From the NCBI RefSeq assembly GCF_022414595.1, contig NZ_JADWYO010000049.1, forward strand, positions 1 through 48,418: a DNA stretch of 48,418 nucleotides, given 5' to 3'. Positions 33,404-41,249 of this stretch are shown here, in pieces. The notes below the pieces were generated by a model. That model did not search any database, was not told the origin of the DNA, and saw nothing but the letters and a program-made list of their open reading frames with translations. A program made the position numbers and the translations under genes. Position 1 is the first letter of the stretch; the number at the start of each line of letters is the position of its first letter. The stretch is from Streptomyces sp. MUM 203J. GTDB lineage: Bacteria; Actinomycetota; Actinomycetes; Streptomycetales; Streptomycetaceae.

Positions 33404-33435
33404 GCTGCGTCCTTTGGTTCCCTCGCTTCGCCCGC

Positions 33436-34116
33436 TCACGGGGAGACCAGCTTCTTGAGGATCGAGGTGAAGAATCCGAGGCCGTCGGTGCGGCCCGTGC
33501 CGACCAGCGGCTCCACGGCGTGTTCGGGGTGCGGCATCAGGCCGACGACGTTTCCGGCGGCGTTGGTGATGCCCGCGATGTCGCGCAGCGAGCCGTTGGG
33601 GTTCATGTCCAGGTAGCGGAAGGCGACCCGGCCCTCGGCCTCCAGCTCGTCGAGCGTGCGCTCGTCGGCGGTGTACCGGCCGTCCATGTTCTTCAGCGGG
33701 ACCTGGATCTCCTGGCCCTGCTCGTAGTCGGCGGTCCAGGCGGTGTCCGCGTTCTCCACCCGCAGCCTCTGGTCGCGGCAGATGAAGTGGAGGTGGTTGT
33801 TCCGCAGCATCGCGCCGGGCAGCAGGTGCGCCTCGGTGAGGATCTGGAAGCCGTTGCAGATGCCGAGGACCGGCATGCCCGCCCTGGCCTGCTCGATGAT
33901 CGTGTCCATCACCGGCGAGAAGCGGGAGATGGCCCCGGCGCGCAGGTAATCGCCGTAGGAGAAGCCGCCCGCGAGGACGACCGCGTCGACCTGCTTCAGG
34001 TCCTTGTCACGGTGCCAGAGCGAGACGGGCTCGGCGCCCGCCAGCCGGGCCGCGCGCAGCGCGTCCTGGTCGTCGAGCGTCCCGGGGAAGGTGACGACTC
34101 CGATGCGAGCGGTCAC
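33436..34116 (-). CDS. purQ: FGAM synthase subunit I, glutamine amidotransferase
   Basis: 226 residues. Class I glutaminase that hydrolyses glutamine and delivers ammonia to PurL. Nucleophile C87 in PVLGICNGFQIL, catalytic His196 and Glu198 in LMPHPEHA. GTG start at 34116 overlaps the purS stop (GTGA, 34113-34116), so translation is coupled. Confidence 0.97.
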   Translation of the reverse strand: MTARIGVVTFPGTLDDQDALRAARLAGAEPVSLWHRDKDLKQVDAVVLAGGFSYGDYLRAGAISRFSPVMDTIIEQARAGMPVLGICNGFQILTEAHLLPGAMLRNNHLHFICRDQRLRVENADTAWTADYEQGQEIQVPLKNMDGRYTADERTLDELEAEGRVAFRYLDMNPNGSLRDIAGITNAAGNVVGLMPHPEHAVEPLVGTGRTDGLGFFTSILKKLVSP

Positions 34117-34361
34117 GCCTCCTCCACCTTGACGACGAAGTCCTCGATGACGGTGTTGGCGAGGAAGGTCTCGGCCATCTCGTGGATGCGGGCGAGGGCG
34201 GCGTCGTCGACGGGTCCCTCCACATCCAGTTCGAAGCGCTTCCCCTGGCGGACGTCCGCGATCCCCTCGAAGCCGAGGCGGGGCAGTGCACGCTGCACCG
34301 CCTGCCCCTGCGGGTCGAGGATCTCCGGCTTGAGCATGACGTCGACTACGACGCGTGCCAC
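34113..34361 (-). CDS. purS: FGAM synthase subunit PurS
   Basis: 82 residues. Small dimeric subunit that bridges PurQ and PurL. The sequence ARVVVDVMLKPEILDPQGQA, then RLGFEGIADVRQGKRFEL, is typical. GTG 34361 is preferred over GTG 34367: GGGAG is 5 nt upstream of 34361 and the encoded start then matches the family. First gene of the operon. Confidence 0.96.
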   Translation of the reverse strand: MARVVVDVMLKPEILDPQGQAVQRALPRLGFEGIADVRQGKRFELDVEGPVDDAALARIHEMAETFLANTVIEDFVVKVEEA

Positions 34362-34746
34362 TGGCACTCCCGGTGGTGTGTTGCGTGGGCGGTTCCCTCA
34401 GCGTACCTGCCTACAAATTCTACGCGAGTAGATTTCCAGAGGATCCCACAAATGACGGAGTTGATCACCCCAGGATGCCGACGGCGCGACCCCGCCCGGA
34501 CGGTCGCGGGATTGTTTTCGGGATTTCCGAGACCCCGGGGGACACGCCCTGGCAATTACCAGGGCTTCCCAATACGGCAACAGCGCTGTACAAAGGATTC
34601 CAGAGGGCGAAAGATTTCCCCTCCATGCCCGTTAATCCGGTATCGCCGCACGTCACAACCCTCTCGGTACGAACACCACGGACGCCCGGGAACGTGACGG
34701 AACACACAGCCCGAGGCGGCGGAACCGCAGGAAAGGACCGATATCC
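34362..34746. promoter_or_regulatory. AT-richer divergent promoter region of purS and lsr2
   Basis: 385 bp, clearly less GC-rich than its neighbours. Contains CTACGCGAGTAG (34419-34430), an inverted repeat about 60 bp from the purS start with TAGAAT on the minus strand beside it, and CCCTGGCAATTACCAGGG near 34550. It should carry promoters for both genes. AT-rich DNA beside lsr2 would suit autoregulation by Lsr2; this is inference. Confidence 0.5.
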
Positions 34747-35079
34747 GTGGCGCAGCGCGTAGTGGTCACACTCTCCGACGACATCGATGGCGGAGAAGCG
34801 ACGGAAACGGTCAGGTTCGGACTCGACGGTAAGACGTACGAGATCGACCTCAATGACGCGAACGCAAAGAGACTGCGGGAGCTGCTCGCGCCTTACGTGG
34901 CGGCGGGCCGCAAGAAGTCGGGCGCTGCCGCCTCGGGGCGGCGGCAGCCGTACCGGCACACGTCCCTGGCCCCGGATCCGGCGGCCGTGCGGGCCTGGGC
35001 GCAGTCCAACAAGCTGGACGTGCCGGCCCGGGGGCGGATCCCGAAGCGGATCTACGAGGCGTTCCACGCGGCCCACTGA
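34747..35079 (+). CDS. lsr2: Lsr2-type nucleoid-associated protein
   Basis: 110 residues. H-NS-like bridging protein that silences AT-rich, often foreign, DNA. N-terminal dimerisation domain (MAQRVVVTLSDDIDGGEATE, then VRFGLDGKTYEIDLNDANA), a basic linker, and the C-terminal domain with RAWAQSNKLDVPARGRIPKR, whose RGR is the AT-hook-like DNA-binding motif. Streptomyces has two such proteins; the one near purS is, from memory, the paralogue LsrL rather than the main silencer. GTG 34747 has GGAAAGGA about 9 nt upstream. Confidence 0.95.
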   Translation: MAQRVVVTLSDDIDGGEATETVRFGLDGKTYEIDLNDANAKRLRELLAPYVAAGRKKSGAAASGRRQPYRHTSLAPDPAAVRAWAQSNKLDVPARGRIPKRIYEAFHAAH

Positions 35080-35093
35080 CACGGCGGCGGGAG

Positions 35094-35117
35094 CCCGGCC
35101 GCCCTCTCCCGGCCGGG
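35094..35117 (+). terminator. lsr2 terminator
   Basis: Stem CCCGGCCG/CGGCCGGG, 8-nt loop, 14 nt past the stop. Confidence 0.6.
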
Positions 35118-35211
35118 TCTCCGGGGGCGGAGTTGCGCAGCACCCCCCTTGATCGGCTAGAGTCTGGAGCACGCCGAGGGGCGAGGCCGAAAAGCCCACC
35201 TCACGGAGCGT

Positions 35212-35286
35212 GCGGGTGTAGTTCAGTAGTAGAACATCCCCCTTCCAGGGGGAAGGCGCAGTGTGCGATTCCTGTCACCCGCTCCA
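35212..35286 (+). tRNA. tRNA-Gly(TCC)
   Basis: 75 nt with encoded CCA. Acceptor GCGGGTG/CACCCGC; anticodon loop CTTCCAG (TCC); a long G/C anticodon stem CCCCC/GGGGG. Confidence 0.93.
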
Positions 35287-35361
35287 CATCACATGCCGAC
35301 CACTCCGGTGGATCAGGTACAGTGGTGTCCGCACCGCTGGTGAAAGCCAAGCGGTCGCACT

Positions 35362-35434
35362 GCGGACGTGGCTCAGTTGGTAGAGCATCACCTTGCCAAG
35401 GTGAGGGTCGCGAGTTCGAATCTCGTCGTCCGCT
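35362..35434 (+). tRNA. tRNA-Gly(GCC), copy 1
   Basis: 73 nt, no CCA. Acceptor GCGGACG/CGTCCGC; anticodon loop TTGCCAA (GCC); T arm GCGAGTTCGAATCTCGT. Confidence 0.93.
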
Positions 35435-35443
35435 CAGAGAATG

Positions 35444-35479
35444 AAGGCCCCGGTCATTGACCGGGGCCTTCATCGTTTT
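35444..35479 (+). terminator. Terminator of the tRNA-Gly pair
   Basis: A 13-bp stem, AAGGCCCCGGTCA/TGACCGGGGCCTT, followed by CATCGTTTT. Confidence 0.85.
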
Positions 35480-35562
35480 CCCTTTCTCTCATGACATTTG
35501 TCATCGCGTATCGCTGACAGTCCGCTCTGCCCGGCACCGCGTCCCACCGGAACGCTGGAGGC

Positions 35563-36516
35563 ATGACCGACGAGACCAGACGGACCGGCGACGGCCACGC
35601 GATCCGGGCCGAAGAGCTGCGGCGCAGCTACCACGGGGGCTTCGAGGCGGTGTCCGGAATCGGATTCTCCGTGGAATACGGAGAGATCTTCGCGCTGCTC
35701 GGCACGAACGGCGCAGGCAAGACCTCGACGGTGGAACTCCTGGAGGGCCTGGCCCGGCCGGACGGCGGCCGGGTGAGGGTGCTCGGCCACGACCCGTACC
35801 GGGAGCGGTCGCGGGTGCGGCCCCGCACGGGCGTGATGCTCCAGGAGGGCGGCCTCCCCTCGGAGCTCACCGCCGCGGAGACCCTGCGCATGTGGGCGGG
35901 CTGCACGAGCGGGGCACGGCCGGTGGGGGAAGCACTGGACATGGTCGGCCTCGCCGGGCGCGCAGGGGTCCGCGTCAAGCAGCTGTCGGGCGGCGAGCGG
36001 CGGCGGCTCGATCTGGCGCTGGCGCTGCTGGGGCGGCCCGAGGTGCTGTTCCTCGACGAGCCGACGACCGGGCTGGACGCGGAGGGCCGCCGGGACACCT
36101 GGGCGCTGGTGCGGAGCCTGCTGGAGTGCGGCACGACCGTCTTGCTGACCACGCACTACCTGGAGGAGGCGGAGACGCTCGCGGACCGGCTGGCGATCAT
36201 GCATGCCGGGCGGATCGTGGTCACGGGCACGCCCGCCGAGGTGACCGCGTCCCGCCCGGCACGCATCCGCTTCACGCTGCCGCCCGGCGTACCGGCCGCG
36301 CGGCTGCCGCTGTCGCTGCGGGCGGCGCAGCCGGAGGGCGAGGGGCGGGTCGAGATCCGGACGTACGACCTCCAGGACGCCCTCAGCCGTCTCCTTCGGT
36401 GGGCCGGGGAGGAGACCGTACGGCTGGAAGGGCTGGACGCGCGGTCGGCGTCGCTGGAGGAGGCGTTCCTGGAGATGGCGGAGTCGGGCGCGGACCCGGA
36501 GACGGTGGGGGTGTGA
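35563..36516 (+). CDS. ABC transporter ATP-binding protein (DrrA-like)
   Basis: 317 residues. Cytoplasmic ATPase of an ABC-2 exporter. Walker A GTNGAGKT (47-54), Q-loop VMLQEGGLP, signature LSGGERRRLD, Walker B VLFLDEPTTGLD, H-loop TTHYLEEAE, then a C-terminal domain ending in LEEAFLEM as in drug-export ATPases. The permease gene starts 4 bp after the stop, then kinase and regulator follow: a transporter with its own two-component system. GGAGG lies only 1 nt before ATG 35563, an unusually short spacing. Confidence 0.93.
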   Translation: MTDETRRTGDGHAIRAEELRRSYHGGFEAVSGIGFSVEYGEIFALLGTNGAGKTSTVELLEGLARPDGGRVRVLGHDPYRERSRVRPRTGVMLQEGGLPSELTAAETLRMWAGCTSGARPVGEALDMVGLAGRAGVRVKQLSGGERRRLDLALALLGRPEVLFLDEPTTGLDAEGRRDTWALVRSLLECGTTVLLTTHYLEEAETLADRLAIMHAGRIVVTGTPAEVTASRPARIRFTLPPGVPAARLPLSLRAAQPEGEGRVEIRTYDLQDALSRLLRWAGEETVRLEGLDARSASLEEAFLEMAESGADPETVGV

Positions 36517-36520
36517 GGCC

Positions 36521-37354
36521 ATGACGACACGGACACAGACGCGGCCGGCGACGACGACGGGCGCGCTTGGTGAGGACCGGGCCGGGCCGGCGAGCACGGC
36601 GGCGGCACGGCTGGGCGCGCTCGCGCGGGCCGAGCTGACGCTGCTCGTACGGAACCGGACGGCGCTGTTCGTGGCGGGCGCGATGCCGCTGCTGATGACC
36701 GGTTCGATCCGGGCGACGCTCGACGAGGTCGGACTGGGGAGGACCGGCCTGACCGTGGCCGAGGCGGCGATGACCGGCGGGCTCGGCATGATGCTGGTCA
36801 TCGTGGTGTACGTGAACCTCGTCGCGGCGTACACGGCACGGCGCGAGGAGCTGGTGCTGAAGCGGTTGCGCACCGGCGAGGTGTCCGACCTGGAGGTCCT
36901 GTCCGGCACCGCGCTGCCGTCGGCGGTGCTGGCGGTGGGCCAGTGCGCGATCATGGTGGTGGCGGCGGTGGCGTTCCTGGACGTCCGGGCGCCGCAGCGG
37001 CCCGAACTGCTGGTCGGCGGACTGCTGCTGGGACTCGTGATGCTGGTGGCGCTGGCAGCGGTCACCTCGGGGATGACCCGGACGGTGGAGAGCGCGCAGA
37101 TCACGACGCTGCCGCTGTTCCTGGTGTCGGCGCTGGGCTCGGGGCTGTTCGTCCCGCTGGAGGTGTTCCCGGAGCGGGTGGCGTCGGTGTGCGAACTGCT
37201 GCCGTTGACCGGGGTCATGACGCTGCTTCGGGCGGGCTGGCTCGGGGGCGGCGACACCGCCGGGCTGACCGGTGCGGGGGTGACGGCGCTGGTCTGGACG
37301 GGGCTGGCGCTGTACGCGGCGAGGCGCTGGTTCCGCTGGGAGCCGCGCCGCTGA
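36521..37354 (+). CDS. ABC-2 type permease
   Basis: 277 residues with about six transmembrane helices: TALFVAGAMPLLM, GMMLVIVVYVNLVAAY, AVGQCAIMVVAAVAFL, LLLGLVMLVALAAV, LPLFLVSALGSGLF and VTALVWTGLALYAA. An Ala/Thr/Arg-rich cytoplasmic N-terminus of about 40 residues comes first. The intracellular segment RREELVLKRLRTGEVSDLE is the coupling helix typical of DrrB-like permeases. It pairs with the ATPase gene 4 bp upstream; the cargo is unknown. Confidence 0.92.
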   Translation: MTTRTQTRPATTTGALGEDRAGPASTAAARLGALARAELTLLVRNRTALFVAGAMPLLMTGSIRATLDEVGLGRTGLTVAEAAMTGGLGMMLVIVVYVNLVAAYTARREELVLKRLRTGEVSDLEVLSGTALPSAVLAVGQCAIMVVAAVAFLDVRAPQRPELLVGGLLLGLVMLVALAAVTSGMTRTVESAQITTLPLFLVSALGSGLFVPLEVFPERVASVCELLPLTGVMTLLRAGWLGGGDTAGLTGAGVTALVWTGLALYAARRWFRWEPRR

Positions 37355-37461
37355 GGAGACGGGCCGTCGAGGAGACGGGCCGTCACCAGGCCGCTGGCGC
37401 GGGCCGCGTCCGGTGGGGGAGGGTGGGCGTTTCGACCCGCGCAGGGGGAGGACGGGGGAAC

Positions 37462-39417
37462 ATGGCCGGGCTGACGGGCTGGTGGAGCCGCAGGAGCCAC
37501 CCGGAGAAGGTGGAGCTGTACACCCGCTGGACGTTCCACGGACTGTGCGGGACCGAGGTGCTGCTGTCGGTCCCGTCGGCCCTGGCCATCGCGCTCGGGG
37601 CACGGGCCGGGGCCGGGGCGGTCGGCGGATGGCTGCTGCTGCTCGCGCTGGCCCACCCCGTGCTGGTCGGGGTGCTCTGCGCCCAGGCGCTCAGCTGGCA
37701 GTTGGGGCGGCGGTCCCGGCCGGGGCGGCTGGCCGTGGCGGTGGCGGTGACCTCCGCGGCGGGCTGCGTCGGCGTGGCCGCCGTACAGCTGTGGGGCGCC
37801 CCGGCGGACGCGCAGTTCACGGGGCCGCTCATGGTCGGGTTCAGCGCCTGGGGGGTCGGGGGACTGGCGCTGTGCGTGCTGCAGGCGCGGCGGATGCTGG
37901 CGCTGGGGCTGGCCGCCCCGGCGGGGGTGGGGCTGCTGTGCCTGGCGCTGAGGGTGCCGGTGCCGGAGACGGTCGCGTCCACGGTGGGCGCGGGTTTCGG
38001 GTCCCTGGTGTTCGCGGCGACCAGCGGGTTCTCGGGCTGGCTGCTGCGGGCGGTGTGGGAGCTGGACGCGGCACACCGGCTCCAGGCACGGCTGGCCGTC
38101 GCGGAGGAACGACTGCGGTTCGCACGGGACCTGCACGATGTGATGGGCCGGAACCTGTCGGTGATCGCCCTGAAGAGCGAGCTTGCGGTGCAGCTGGTCC
38201 GGCGGGGCTCGGCGGAACGGGCGGAGGAGCAGATGGCCGAGGTGCAGCGCATCGCGCAGGACTCGCAGCGGGAGGTGCGGGAGGTGGTGCGCGGCTACCG
38301 CGAGGCGGACCTGCACACGGAACTGGAGGGCGCGCGGGGCGTCCTGGCCGCCGCGGGCATCCGCTGCCGCATCACGACCGGCCCCGCCGATCTGGACCTG
38401 ACGGCCCCGGTACGCGCGGCCCTCGGCTGGGTCGTCCGCGAGGCCACCACCAACACCCTCCGCCACGGCGACGCCCGCATGTGCACGCTGACCCTGACGG
38501 CCCCCGAGGGCGCCGCCCAGGTGATCCTCACGGTCGAGAACGACGGCGCCGCACCTCCCGAGGGCACGGACACCACCGGCCCGTCCGCCGCGTGCTCCGC
38601 AGCCGCCGCACCCGCGGGGCCCCGGAGCACGGACACCCCGGGTACTGCCCCGGTCGCGTCCGACACGCCCCTGAGGAACACGGCCCCCGGGGCCGTGCCG
38701 GTCTCAGGCGCAGCCGCAGGCGTCCCTCACCCGCGCATCGCGGACGGCAGCGAGGCCGCCCCCGGCACGGACTGCGCAGACACGGCCGGTACCGGCTCGG
38801 CGATCGTCGGCACTGCCGCCGCGGGAACGTCCGCCACCGGCACAGCAGCCACCGCCCCCGACCCCACCCCGGGAACGGCCGTCGCAGGTGGGGACGCTCC
38901 CCCCACCGCCGCCTCCCGTCCAGCAGGCACCGACGCGCCGGGAACGACCGGGGCGGACGCCGCCAGCCCGACGAGCGCCCTCGCCGCAGCCACCGGCGCC
39001 GCCTCAGCCGTCCTTCCCGGAGGCACCGCCACCCCGGCCCCCACCGACGGCACAGCCGCTGTCAGCCCCGTGGCCGCCCCGGACACGGGCACCCTTCGTG
39101 CACGCGCCTTCGGAACGGCGGGCACCGGCGGCCCCACCGTCCGCGACGGCGCGGGCACGCCCGGCACGACCGCCGCCGCCGGTCCCCCGTCCGCCCCGCG
39201 CCCAAGCACCCTCGGCACGGCCGAGGCCGCCCCCGGAAGCGGCCTGGCCGGATTGCGGGAGCGGCTGGCCGTCGTGGGCGGGACCCTGGAGGCGGGGCCG
39301 TTGCCCGGGGGCCGGTTCCTGGTCACCGCCCGGGTGCCGCTGGCACGGAGAGCCGAGCCCCGCAGGGAGCCGCCCCCGGCCCGTGCGGCCGCCGCACCGG
39401 GCGAGGTGGCCCGGTGA
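37462..39417 (+). CDS. Sensor histidine kinase (HisKA_3 type) with large insertion in the ATPase domain
   Basis: 651 residues; relatives are usually about 380-430. Five to six membrane helices (about 30-190) form a DesK-like sensor with no large outer loop. A coiled linker leads to the HisKA_3 box RFARDLHDVMGRNLSVIALK with phospho-His H225. The ATPase N-box is EATTNTLRHG (N331), then LTVENDG (358-362). About 228 residues rich in Ala, Thr, Gly and Pro follow (363-591) before the G-box GSGLAGLRERL resumes at 592. The insertion therefore sits in the ATP-lid region. Flanking kinase motifs are intact, so the protein may still work. It ends overlapping the regulator start (GTGA). Confidence 0.92.
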   Translation: MAGLTGWWSRRSHPEKVELYTRWTFHGLCGTEVLLSVPSALAIALGARAGAGAVGGWLLLLALAHPVLVGVLCAQALSWQLGRRSRPGRLAVAVAVTSAAGCVGVAAVQLWGAPADAQFTGPLMVGFSAWGVGGLALCVLQARRMLALGLAAPAGVGLLCLALRVPVPETVASTVGAGFGSLVFAATSGFSGWLLRAVWELDAAHRLQARLAVAEERLRFARDLHDVMGRNLSVIALKSELAVQLVRRGSAERAEEQMAEVQRIAQDSQREVREVVRGYREADLHTELEGARGVLAAAGIRCRITTGPADLDLTAPVRAALGWVVREATTNTLRHGDARMCTLTLTAPEGAAQVILTVENDGAAPPEGTDTTGPSAACSAAAAPAGPRSTDTPGTAPVASDTPLRNTAPGAVPVSGAAAGVPHPRIADGSEAAPGTDCADTAGTGSAIVGTAAAGTSATGTAATAPDPTPGTAVAGGDAPPTAASRPAGTDAPGTTGADAASPTSALAAATGAASAVLPGGTATPAPTDGTAAVSPVAAPDTGTLRARAFGTAGTGGPTVRDGAGTPGTTAAAGPPSAPRPSTLGTAEAAPGSGLAGLRERLAVVGGTLEAGPLPGGRFLVTARVPLARRAEPRREPPPARAAAAPGEVAR

Positions 39418-40046
39418 CCGGTCAGGACCCGCGCCCCGCCGCCGTCCGCGTCCTCCTGGCCGACGACGAGCATCTGATCCGCGGCGCGCTCGCCGCCCTT
39501 CTCGGACTGGAGGACGACATCGAGGTCGTCGCGGAGGCCGCGTCCGGCCCGGAGGCGGTCGCCATGGCCCGGGCGCACCGGCCGGACGTCGCCGTCCTGG
39601 ACCTCCAGATGCCGGGCACCGACGGTGTGAGGGTGGCCACATCCCTGCGCGCCGAACTCCCGGGCTGCCGCACCATGATCGTGACCGGCCACGGCCGCCC
39701 CGGCCACCTCAAGCGAGCCCTCGCGGCGGGCGCCCGGGGCTTCGTCCCGAAGACCGTCAGCGCCCAGCGGCTGGCCGAGATCATCCGTGCCGTCCATGCC
39801 GGAAGCCGCTACGTGGACCCGGAGTTGGCGGCCGACGCGATCGCCTCCGGCGACTCCCCGCTCACCGTGCGGGAAGCCGAACTGCTGGAACTCGCGGCGG
39901 ACGGCGCACCCGTCGCGGAGATCGCCCAGCGGGCGTCCCTCTCCCCCGGGACGGTCCGGAACTACCTCTCCTCCGCCGTCTCGAAACTGGGTGCCGAGAA
40001 CCGTCATACGGCAGTACGTCTCGCACGCGACCGCGGTTGGGTATAG
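39414..40046 (+). CDS. NarL/FixJ-family response regulator
   Basis: 210 residues. Receiver domain with acidic pocket DDEH (17-20), phospho-acceptor D63 (VLDLQMPG) and K113 (VPKTVSA). A LuxR-type helix-turn-helix follows (about 148-205: LTVREAELLELAADGAPVAE, then LSPGTVRNYLSSAVSKLG). GTG 39414 overlaps the kinase stop, ensuring coupled translation. It probably controls the upstream ABC genes. Similar to DesR-like regulators. A tRNA-Gly gene begins 22 bp after its stop and may be co-transcribed. Confidence 0.95.
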   Translation: MTGQDPRPAAVRVLLADDEHLIRGALAALLGLEDDIEVVAEAASGPEAVAMARAHRPDVAVLDLQMPGTDGVRVATSLRAELPGCRTMIVTGHGRPGHLKRALAAGARGFVPKTVSAQRLAEIIRAVHAGSRYVDPELAADAIASGDSPLTVREAELLELAADGAPVAEIAQRASLSPGTVRNYLSSAVSKLGAENRHTAVRLARDRGWV

Positions 40047-40068
40047 TAGGTGCCGCGCCACGGCGCAT

Positions 40069-40141
40069 GCGGACGTAGCTCAGTTGGTAGAGCGCAACCT
40101 TGCCAAGGTTGAGGTCGCGAGTTCGAGCCTCGTCGTCCGCT
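40069..40141 (+). tRNA. tRNA-Gly(GCC), copy 2
   Basis: 73 nt, no CCA. Acceptor and anticodon loop as in copy 1 (35362-35434), with differences in D and T arms and anticodon stem (CAACC/GGTTG). Confidence 0.93.
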
Positions 40142-40148
40142 CGGGATC

Positions 40149-40179
40149 GAAGGCCCCGGTCATCACGACCGGGGCCTTC
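40149..40179 (+). terminator. tRNA-Gly terminator
   Basis: A 13-bp stem, GAAGGCCCCGGTC/GACCGGGGCCTTC, with a 5-nt loop, 7 nt past the tRNA. Confidence 0.8.
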
Positions 40180-40247
40180 GGCGTTCCAGGTCGGCATGAC
40201 CGACGGTCCCGCCCGCCCTCCGGGGCGGACGGGACCGGACGGCGGGG

Positions 40248-41153
40248 CTACTGCCAGCCCGTGCCCGTCAGCAACTCGTACGCCTCGACGTACTTGGCCC
40301 GCGTCGCGTCCACGATCTCCGGGGGCAGCGCCGGCGGCGGCTGCTCGCTCTTCCGGTCCCAGCCGGAGGCCGGGGAGGTCAGCCAGTCCCGCACGAACTG
40401 CTTGTCGTACGAGGGCTGCGGACGGCCCGGCTGCCACTCAGCGACCGGCCAGAAACGGGAGGAGTCCGGCGTCAGCACCTCGTCGGCGATGATCAGCCCG
40501 CCGTCCTCGTCGCGGCCGAACTCGAACTTGGTGTCGGCCAGGATGATGCCCCGGTCACGGGCGATGTCCCGGGCCCGGCTGTACACGGCGAGGGTCGTCT
40601 GACGCAGCTGTGCCGCGGTCTCCGCGCCGACCTGGCGGGCGACCTCCTCGTACGAGACGTTCTCGTCGTGGTCCCCGACCGCCGCCTTCGTCGCGGGCGT
40701 GAAGATCGGCGCGGGAAGCTCGGAGCCGTCCACGAGCCCCTCGGGAAGGGCGAGTCCGCAGACCGTGCGGGCCTCGTCGTACTCGACGAGGCCGGAGCCG
40801 GTGAGATAGCCGCGGGCCACGCACTCGACCGGGATCATCCGCAGCGACTTGCAGACCAGAGCGCGGCCCGCCCAGTCGGCGGGCGCCCCGGCGGGCAGCT
40901 CGGTCGACACGACGTGGTTGGGCACCAGGTCCGCGAGCTGGTCGAACCACCACAGGGACAGCTGGGTGAGCACCCGGCCCTTGTCCGGGATCTCGGTGGG
41001 CAGCACCCAGTCGTAAGCGGAGACGCGGTCGCTGGCGACCATCACGAGGTCGCCCGTCTCGCTGTTCCGGTACAGCTCCCGCACCTTGCCGGTGTGGAGA
41101 TGCACCAGGCCCGGCACCTGAACGGGCTCGGGCTTTTCTACGAATCCGGACAC
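40248..41153 (-). CDS. purC: SAICAR synthetase
   Basis: 301 residues. Ligates CAIR and aspartate with ATP in purine synthesis. Typical segments: HTGKVRELY, VASDRVSAYDWVLPTEIPDKG, SLRMIPVECVARGYLTGSG, LADTKFEFGRD and DEVLTPDSSRFWP. It belongs to the longer, yeast-like/actinobacterial form rather than the roughly 240-residue E. coli type. GTG 41153 with GGGGAGG about 5 nt upstream. Monocistronic as far as visible. Confidence 0.97.
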   Translation of the reverse strand: MSGFVEKPEPVQVPGLVHLHTGKVRELYRNSETGDLVMVASDRVSAYDWVLPTEIPDKGRVLTQLSLWWFDQLADLVPNHVVSTELPAGAPADWAGRALVCKSLRMIPVECVARGYLTGSGLVEYDEARTVCGLALPEGLVDGSELPAPIFTPATKAAVGDHDENVSYEEVARQVGAETAAQLRQTTLAVYSRARDIARDRGIILADTKFEFGRDEDGGLIIADEVLTPDSSRFWPVAEWQPGRPQPSYDKQFVRDWLTSPASGWDRKSEQPPPALPPEIVDATRAKYVEAYELLTGTGWQ

Positions 41154-41249
41154 GGTTCCTCCCCGTGATTCTGTCCAATGCCTGCGATTCTCCCGCACGG
41201 CGGCGGGAGACCGGAGGCCGGGGCGGTGAGCGGCGGGCGCAGAGAGGTT

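Noticed and set aside
29019..33616. Long plus-strand frames opposite the META, isomerase-like and purL genes
   Set aside because: Antisense shadows; the minus-strand genes have clear family motifs.
35470..38466. 3-kb minus-strand open frame opposite the ABC and kinase genes
   Set aside because: Shadow of well-recognised plus-strand genes, with no domain or ribosome site.
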